Assembly (NCBI GenBank): GCA_014804645.1
Contig: JAAUZI010000076.1
Location: forward strand, 56,227-120,226
Reading direction: 5' to 3'
Source of the DNA: Lachnospiraceae bacterium
GTDB taxonomy: Bacteria; Bacillota; Clostridia; Lachnospirales; Lachnospiraceae
Length of the DNA: 64,000 bases
Within the stretch, counting starts at the first letter, position 1. The number at the start of each line of letters is the position of its first letter. Of the stretch, positions 59,141-64,000 are shown piece after piece. Both the position numbers and the translations under genes were made by a program. Below the pieces are notes generated by a model. The model ran no database searches. It saw only the letters and a program-made list of their open reading frames with translations, and was not told where the DNA came from.

Positions 59141-60475
59141 GTGAGAGATGTGGTCGTCTTGGTATTCAGCAGTATTGAATTCTTGTTGTACTTCCTCCCG
59201 ATTTTTATCCTGGTATATATGATTGTCCCGCAGAGACCGAGAAACGGGGTCCTGGTTATTGGCAGCCTGATATTCTATGCATATGGAGATCTGCGCTGGC
59301 TGGGGCTTTTAGTGGTGTCTGCGGTATGCAATTTTATACTGGCCAGGGTGATACGCAGGAAGAGTGGGCTGATCGCCGCGGTGGCGGTGAATATCGGCGT
59401 TTTGGTTGTATTTAAATATTATCAGGGAGGCGCGATGCTTCCCCTGGGCATCAGTTTTTACACCTTTCAGGTGGTATCCTATCTGGTGGACGTGTATCGC
59501 AGGGAAGTTCCGGCGGAGAGAAAATTTTGGGACTTTGCGGCATATATTATGATGTTCCCCAAGCTGGTCATGGGGCCCATCACAAGCTATCAGGAGGTGC
59601 GGAGACAGCTTCGCCGACGTATCTGCAATGCGGAGAGCCTGCAGGACGGATTGAAACTGTTCATTCTGGGTCTGTGTGGAAAGGTGCTGCTGGCGGATCA
59701 ACTGGCGCTGTTGTGGAATGAGGTGCAGGTCACGGGCTATGAGAGTATCTCCACGCCGCTGGCATGGATTGCCGCGGTGGCTTACTCACTGCAGCTGTAT
59801 TTCGACTTCGCGGGATACTCGCTGATGGCGGTGGGACTGGGGCGTATGCTGGGGTTCGGACTGCCGGAGAATTTCCGTCAACCCTATATGGCGTTGTCCG
59901 TGCGGGAATTTTATCGCAGATGGCATATGTCGCTGGGCGACTGGTTCTGCAAATACGTATACATTCCTCTGGGCGGCAGCCGCAGGGGGGAGGGCAGGAC
60001 GGTCTGCAATCTGTTGATGGTGTGGCTGCTGACCTCCCTGTGGCATGGTATCACAGGCAATTTTCTGATCTGGGGTATGGGAATCTGCCTGCTGATTATT
60101 TTGGAGAGACAGGTGGGGAGGCTGTGGAAGGGCAAGGCTCCGGCAGTCTGTCATCTGTACCTGTGGGCGGTGATTCCCGTCACATGGATGTGTTTTGCCA
60201 TCACAGACCTGGGACAGCTGGGTATCTATCTGAGCAGAATGTTCGGATTGGGCGAGAGCGTGGCGGTGTATGCGCAGGACTGGCAGAGGGCGCTGATCGA
60301 CTACGGTCTGCTGCTGGGCGCAGGCATGGCGGCAAGTACGCCGCTGGTGCGCTGGGTATATCAGAAACTGGAGAAACGCTGGTTTGGAATGCTCTTGCTG
60401 GCGGTGGGTTTCTGGTTCTGTGTACACAAGATAATATTGGAGGGAGGGAATCCCTTTATGTACCGGAATTTTTAG
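59141..60475 (+). CDS. MBOAT-family O-acyltransferase (AlgI/DltB-like)
   Basis: This protein of about 444 residues has about ten membrane segments, VFSSIEFLLYFLPIFILVY at the start and MLPLGISFYTFQVVSYLVDV, FPKLVMGPITSYQEV, REFYRRWHMSLGDWFCKYVY, IPLGGSRRGEGRTVCN and the catalytic His in LTSLWHGITGNF. MBOAT proteins of this branch move acyl groups across the membrane for polysaccharide or teichoic acid O-acylation. The start is uncertain: GTG 59141, GTG 59150 or TTG 59159; the last matches family N-termini best. It is in an operon with an SGNH protein. Confidence 0.9.
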   Translation: MRDVVVLVFSSIEFLLYFLPIFILVYMIVPQRPRNGVLVIGSLIFYAYGDLRWLGLLVVSAVCNFILARVIRRKSGLIAAVAVNIGVLVVFKYYQGGAMLPLGISFYTFQVVSYLVDVYRREVPAERKFWDFAAYIMMFPKLVMGPITSYQEVRRQLRRRICNAESLQDGLKLFILGLCGKVLLADQLALLWNEVQVTGYESISTPLAWIAAVAYSLQLYFDFAGYSLMAVGLGRMLGFGLPENFRQPYMALSVREFYRRWHMSLGDWFCKYVYIPLGGSRRGEGRTVCNLLMVWLLTSLWHGITGNFLIWGMGICLLIILERQVGRLWKGKAPAVCHLYLWAVIPVTWMCFAITDLGQLGIYLSRMFGLGESVAVYAQDWQRALIDYGLLLGAGMAASTPLVRWVYQKLEKRWFGMLLLAVGFWFCVHKIILEGGNPFMYRNF

Positions 60476-60494
60476 TGATAAGTAAGGGTGGAGG

Positions 60495-61433
60495 ATGACC
60501 TTGAAGTGGTGGAAAAAATGGTCCTTTGTGATCATATTGGCGGTAACGGGTATCATTTATTATGGAGCGAGCACGGGCCTGCTGAAAATAAACGGCTGGG
60601 AGAGTGTGGATCCGGTGGGGGAGGAAAGCTCGGGGGAAGACTGGCAGCTGCAGGGGATAGACATTATCGATCCCGATCCTATGCCGGAGAGCACGGATGT
60701 GCAGGAAGAGAGCGGGGAGACAGCGGCGTCTCAGAGTGAGGAGCCGGAACCGGCGGCAACCCCGGAGCCGGAGGAAACCGGAGCGGAGGACATACCTCCC
60801 GAGCCGGAGCCTGAACCTGAACCGGAGATTTGTATAGGGAGAGTGGAGGACGACTATTTTTCCGACGCCCTGTTTCTGGGGGATTCCCGAACCGTTGGCC
60901 TGTTCAAGTACGGCGGGCTGGGGGAGACGGCAACCTTCTATGCCTCCACCGGCATGACTATCTACAAGCTTTTCGGAGCGGAGATCGTGGAGCTGCCGGA
61001 GCAGCAGGGGATGATATCGGTGGAGGAGGCTCTGCAGCATCAGAGTTTCGGCAAAATATATATTATGATGGGCATTAACGAGATGGGATGGGGCACGGTG
61101 GAAAGCTTTACGGAGGCCTACGCGGAGGTGATAGAGCATCTGCAGGAGCTACAGCCGGACGCGATAATTTACATCCAGAGCATTCTGAAAGTCACCACGG
61201 CTCGATCCGACAAGGGGGACCATATCAACAACGAGGCAATTCAGGCCCGCAACGAGGCGTTGAGTCAGCTGGCGGACGGGGAGAAGATTTTTTATCTGGA
61301 AGTCAATGAGGTGATCTGCGACGAGGATGGAGGAATGGTAAAGGACTACACCACCGACGGCGTTCACCTCAAGGCAAAGTATATCAGCCTGTGGGAAGAA
61401 TATTTGAAGGACAATGCGGTTTTGCTTGACTGA
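60495..61433 (+). CDS. Membrane-anchored SGNH hydrolase, partner of the MBOAT protein
   Basis: The 312-residue protein has an N-terminal membrane helix (SFVIILAVTGIIYYG), a Pro/Glu-rich linker (about 40-110, PEPEPEPEPE), then an SGNH domain with LFLGDSRTVGL (catalytic Ser), IMMGINEMGWG (Asn) and DGVHLKAKY (Asp-x-x-His). It is 19 bases downstream of the MBOAT gene. As in DltB/DltD or AlgI/AlgX-type pairs, the two likely form an envelope O-acyl transfer unit. The acceptor polymer is unknown. Confidence 0.88.
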   Translation: MTLKWWKKWSFVIILAVTGIIYYGASTGLLKINGWESVDPVGEESSGEDWQLQGIDIIDPDPMPESTDVQEESGETAASQSEEPEPAATPEPEETGAEDIPPEPEPEPEPEICIGRVEDDYFSDALFLGDSRTVGLFKYGGLGETATFYASTGMTIYKLFGAEIVELPEQQGMISVEEALQHQSFGKIYIMMGINEMGWGTVESFTEAYAEVIEHLQELQPDAIIYIQSILKVTTARSDKGDHINNEAIQARNEALSQLADGEKIFYLEVNEVICDEDGGMVKDYTTDGVHLKAKYISLWEEYLKDNAVLLD

Positions 61434-61454
61434 CGGGGCCGGTTGGGATATAAT
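61426..61454 (+). promoter_or_regulatory. Promoter of the NCS2 permease gene
   Basis: TTGACT (61426-61431), 17-bp spacer, TATAAT (61449-61454). It overlaps the end of the SGNH gene. The leader, about 120 nt, contains the terminator-like hairpin at 61485-61521. Confidence 0.8.
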
Positions 61455-61484
61455 GGACAAAGCACATAGGCATACGCTGTAAAG

Positions 61485-61521
61485 GGCTGCAAGGGAGTTT
61501 GCTCACCAAGCGGCCTTTTTT
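61485..61521 (+). terminator. Terminator or attenuator in the permease leader
   Basis: GGCTGC (61485-61490) pairs with GCGGCC (61510-61515), extended by two A-T pairs and a G-U, and is followed by six T. It lies downstream of the permease promoter, so it may be an attenuator as well as the terminator for the SGNH transcript. Confidence 0.75.
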
Positions 61522-61540
61522 GCAGGGCAGATGCGGAATG

Positions 61541-61558
61541 GAGGTTCTAAAGAACCTC
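61541..61558 (+). promoter_or_regulatory. GAGGTTC leader hairpin before the permease gene
   Basis: GAGGTTC (61541-61547), TAAA, GAACCTC (61552-61558), flanked by TGCGGAATG and TCAAATAGGAGG, as at guaB. Confidence 0.75.
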
Positions 61559-61579
61559 TCAAATAGGAGGAAAAAAGAG

Positions 61580-62974
61580 ATGAGTGACAAATCAAACGCA
61601 CTGGGCAAGAGCGATATCTATGACGCCAGAAGCCTGGGAACGCCCAAAGTAGCTATTTTGGGAATTCAACACATGTTCGCCATGTTCGGCTCCACAATTC
61701 TGGTACCCATGCTGACAGGACTGGATGTGTCCACTACACTGCTGTTTGCGGGACTGGGCACACTGCTGTTTCACCTGCTGACCAAGAGGAAGGTTCCCGC
61801 TTTTCTGGGATCGTCCTTTGCCTTTCTGGGAGGCTATATGGCGATAGCGCCCATGCTTGACGGACAGCCCAACAAGGAGCTGTTGCCCTACGCCTGTTTT
61901 GGAGTGGCCTGCGCGGGTCTTCTCTATCTGGTGCTGGCGCTGCTGATTAAGCTGTTTGGCACCAAGCGGGTGATGAAATTTTTCCCTCCCATTGTCACCG
62001 GTCCCATTATCATCTCCATCGGCCTGACGCTGTCCCATACGGCTATCGACAGCTGCAGCACCGACTGGCTGACTGCCCTCACGGCGATTCTGCTGGTGAT
62101 AATCTGCAATATCTGGGGCAAGGGCATGATTAAGATCGTCCCCATCATTATCGGTGTGATAGGATCCTACCTGCTGGCGGCAGTGCTGGGCGGAGTGGAC
62201 TTTATTCCCATACAGCCGGTGGATTTCACCGCCATACGGGAGGCCGCATGGGTGGGTCTGCCCATACACTGGAACGATACAGTGTTCTCCCTGCTGGGCA
62301 AGGCGGACACAGAACTGCTGATTACCGCCCTGATTACCATTATGCCCATCGCGCTGGCGACTATGGTGGAGCATATCGGTGACATATCCGCGATTTCTTC
62401 CACGGTCGGCAGGAATTACATAAAGGATCCGGGTCTGCACCGTACTCTGTTGGGAGATGGTCTGGCTACAGTTTTGGCGTCCCTGTTCGGCGCACCCGCC
62501 AATACCACCTATGGGGAGAATACCGGCGTGTTGTCCCTGACCAGAGTGTTTGATCCGCTGGTAATTCGGCTGGCGGCCTGTTTTGCCATCCTGTTCTCCT
62601 TCTGTCCCAAGTTTGCGGCGGTGATCGGCTGTATGCCCACTGCCACGGTGGGCGGCGTATCTCTGGTGCTGTACGGCATGATCTCCGCTGTGGGTGTGCG
62701 AAACATTGTGGAGACCAGAGTGGACTTCAGCAAGACCCGCAACGTGCTGATCGCGGCGATGATTCTGGTGCTGTCCATCGGCATCGCATACAGCAGTGCT
62801 GGAGCCATTGTCTTTACTGTGGGCGATGTGACGATCCAGCTGTCCGGTCTGGCGGTGGGTGCTCTGGTGGGTATCTTTATGAACGCCGTTCTGCCGGGCA
62901 AGGATTATAACTTCGACGAGGAGACGCCCTCCGAGACAGGAGTGGATTTCTCCGTGAGAAACAAGGAGAAGTAA
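61580..62974 (+). CDS. uraA: NCS2-family uracil/purine permease
   Basis: From ATG 61580 (behind AGGAGG) the 464-residue protein has about 14 membrane segments and NCS2 motifs: GIQHMFAMFGSTILVP, PAFLGSSFAFLGGY, FFPPIVTGPIIISIGL, MVEHIGDISAISS and FGAPANTTYGENTGVL. The EHIGD and YGENTG forms match uracil permeases best, but xanthine or uracil/xanthine transport is possible. It shares its leader hairpin with guaB and purH, pointing to joint nucleotide control. Confidence 0.92.
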   Translation: MSDKSNALGKSDIYDARSLGTPKVAILGIQHMFAMFGSTILVPMLTGLDVSTTLLFAGLGTLLFHLLTKRKVPAFLGSSFAFLGGYMAIAPMLDGQPNKELLPYACFGVACAGLLYLVLALLIKLFGTKRVMKFFPPIVTGPIIISIGLTLSHTAIDSCSTDWLTALTAILLVIICNIWGKGMIKIVPIIIGVIGSYLLAAVLGGVDFIPIQPVDFTAIREAAWVGLPIHWNDTVFSLLGKADTELLITALITIMPIALATMVEHIGDISAISSTVGRNYIKDPGLHRTLLGDGLATVLASLFGAPANTTYGENTGVLSLTRVFDPLVIRLAACFAILFSFCPKFAAVIGCMPTATVGGVSLVLYGMISAVGVRNIVETRVDFSKTRNVLIAAMILVLSIGIAYSSAGAIVFTVGDVTIQLSGLAVGALVGIFMNAVLPGKDYNFDEETPSETGVDFSVRNKEK

Positions 62975-63005
62975 TTTCGGATAGAAGAGGATTGCAGCGG
63001 AAAGT

Positions 63006-63040
63006 ACAGAGGATGCCCCAAGGCATCCTCTGTTTATATA
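63006..63040 (+). terminator. Terminator of the permease gene
   Basis: ACAGAGGATGCC (63006-63017) pairs with GGCATCCTCTGT (63022-63033) around a 4-base loop, followed by a T-rich tail. Confidence 0.92.
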
Positions 63041-63077
63041 TCAAACGTCCGGTGAAAACGGGCAGAGGGGAGTAGGA

Positions 63078-64000
63078 ATGATAATTGACATGCACTGTGA
63101 CACAATCAGCGAAATCCGCCATCGGCGGAAAGAAAAAGGGGAGGAGTGCGGTCTGCGGGAAAATGGAATGCACATTGACGCCCTGCGGCTGCGGGAGAGC
63201 GGTTATCTGCTCCAGTGCTTTGCTCTGTATGTGAATCTGAGGGGCTGCGGGGGAATCGACGAGCGGGGAGCGACTCATCCGGACAGAGCCTGGGAGGATC
63301 TGCAGGAGCTGTACAGACTGTACCGTCAGGAACTGTCCCAGAATGAGGACATATTGCAGCCGGTGGACGGCCCTGACGGGCTGGAGAACTGCAGACAGAC
63401 CCGGAAGGTGGGAGCGCTGCTGACAGTGGAGGAAGGCGGTGTCTGCGGCGGCAGCTTGAGACGGCTGGAGGAGCTGTATGATATGGGGGTGAGAATGATG
63501 ACCCTGACCTGGAATTTCCCCAATGAGCTGGGACGCCCCAACATTGACGGACTGAGTCCCCGGCATGGCTATGCGTCACTGTTTCAGGCGGATATGGAGC
63601 ATGGTCTGACAGAGACAGGGCGGGTTTTTGTGGCTCGGATGGAAGAACTGGGAATGCTGGTGGACGTCTCTCACCTGTCAGACAAAGGGTTCTGGGACGT
63701 GGCTGAGGCGAGCCGCCGCCCCTTTGTGGCCAGTCATTCCAATGCCCGGTCGGTGTGTCCCTGTGTGCGCAATCTGACGGACGAAATGATACGGTGTCTG
63801 GCAGAGAAGGGGGGCGTCATGGGACTTAACTTCTGTGCAGATTTCCTGCGGACCGTGCCGGAGGGAGTGCGCAATCCGGGCAGACTGGAGGATGTGACGG
63901 CCCATGCGGCTCATATTTTCCGGGTGGGGGGAGAGGATTGTCTGGGGCTTGGCAGCGATTTTGACGGCATTGACACCAATGAGGCCCTTCCCGGCGCCCA
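63078..64000 (+). CDS. Membrane dipeptidase, M19 family, N-terminal part (3' end outside the window)
   Basis: The open frame from ATG 63078 runs to the window end (307 codons). It has the metal motif DMHCDTISE, LLTVEEGGVCGG, RMMTLTWNFPNELGR, LVDVSHLSDKGFWDV, FVASHSNARSV and LGLGSDFDGID, matching M19 renal-type dipeptidases, which hydrolyse dipeptides with two zinc ions. A signal peptide is absent, so it may act in the cytosol as in many Firmicutes. Only the last few dozen residues are missing. Confidence 0.93.
   Translation, partial: MIIDMHCDTISEIRHRRKEKGEECGLRENGMHIDALRLRESGYLLQCFALYVNLRGCGGIDERGATHPDRAWEDLQELYRLYRQELSQNEDILQPVDGPDGLENCRQTRKVGALLTVEEGGVCGGSLRRLEELYDMGVRMMTLTWNFPNELGRPNIDGLSPRHGYASLFQADMEHGLTETGRVFVARMEELGMLVDVSHLSDKGFWDVAEASRRPFVASHSNARSVCPCVRNLTDEMIRCLAEKGGVMGLNFCADFLRTVPEGVRNPGRLEDVTAHAAHIFRVGGEDCLGLGSDFDGIDTNEALPGA

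Overview
The window looks like a chromosome segment of a Lachnospiraceae-type gut clostridium (Bacillota). This is inferred from strong AGGAGG ribosome sites, the DapL lysine route, a split IMP-forming purine module behind a ZTP riboswitch, GatCAB together with GlnRS, and many families typical of that group (DUF4179 anti-sigma, DUF2225, DUF6062-like, NCS2 permease). No rRNA, tRNA or CRISPR array was seen. Most of the window is GC-balanced housekeeping DNA. The stretch from about 12.8 to 20.5 kb is clearly AT-rich and accessory.

Layout. 0-8.9 kb: 3' end of hisC, a small membrane exporter, a methyltransferase, Hsp33, dapF-dapL, a GGDEF/degenerate-EAL/LamG protein, a YbaK-type deacylase and an esterase. 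9-12.8 kb: a MerR-methyltransferase fusion, an HD hydrolase, a type I toxin-antitoxin locus, a zinc-phospholipase-like protein and a P-loop kinase. The MerR gene and the phospholipase-like gene have near-identical 19-bp-spacer promoters. 12.8-20.5 kb: accessory region with a HipA-like kinase and small partner, several unknown proteins, two metallophosphoesterases, an AAA ATPase and its decayed paralogue, and gene remnants. A 50-bp promoter repeat occurs twice, exactly 6250 bp apart. 20.5-25.3 kb: an XRE regulator fused to a full-length PurM-like domain, translationally coupled to a pair of ABC exporter half-transporters. 25.3-33 kb: class II aldolase, a three-domain RNA-repair enzyme (kinase-phosphatase-ligase), a LysM secreted protein, an oxidoreductase and an XRE regulator behind a repeat-rich leader. 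33-40 kb: BlaI/M56 sensor pair and gatCAB. 40-48.9 kb: guaB, an orphan flagellin, an ECF sigma/anti-sigma operon, a second LysM protein and an Rpn-type nuclease. 49-55.5 kb: ZTP riboswitch, IMP cyclohydrolase, AICAR transformylase, DHH phosphoesterase, glnS and a DUF2225 protein. 55.5-64 kb: MocR-type regulator, TetR, MBOAT/SGNH acylation pair, NCS2 permease and a truncated M19 dipeptidase.

Regulatory networks seen directly. Three promoters with the same GGAACC-N15-GTATCT architecture precede the ECF sigma gene and the two LysM genes 15-17 kb apart, so the sigma factor probably controls itself and both envelope proteins. Two 90-nt hairpin elements with different helix sequences but the same shape and an identical asymmetric bulge sit before gatA and the AICAR transformylase gene. 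This is my best candidate for an undescribed structured RNA. A short GAGGTTC/GAACCTC hairpin recurs in four leaders (guaB, the NCS2 permease, the purH module and gatA), three of them nucleotide-related.

The most unusual protein system is the XRE-PurM regulator with its ABC pair: a purine-biosynthesis enzyme fold apparently reused as a sensor for an exporter.
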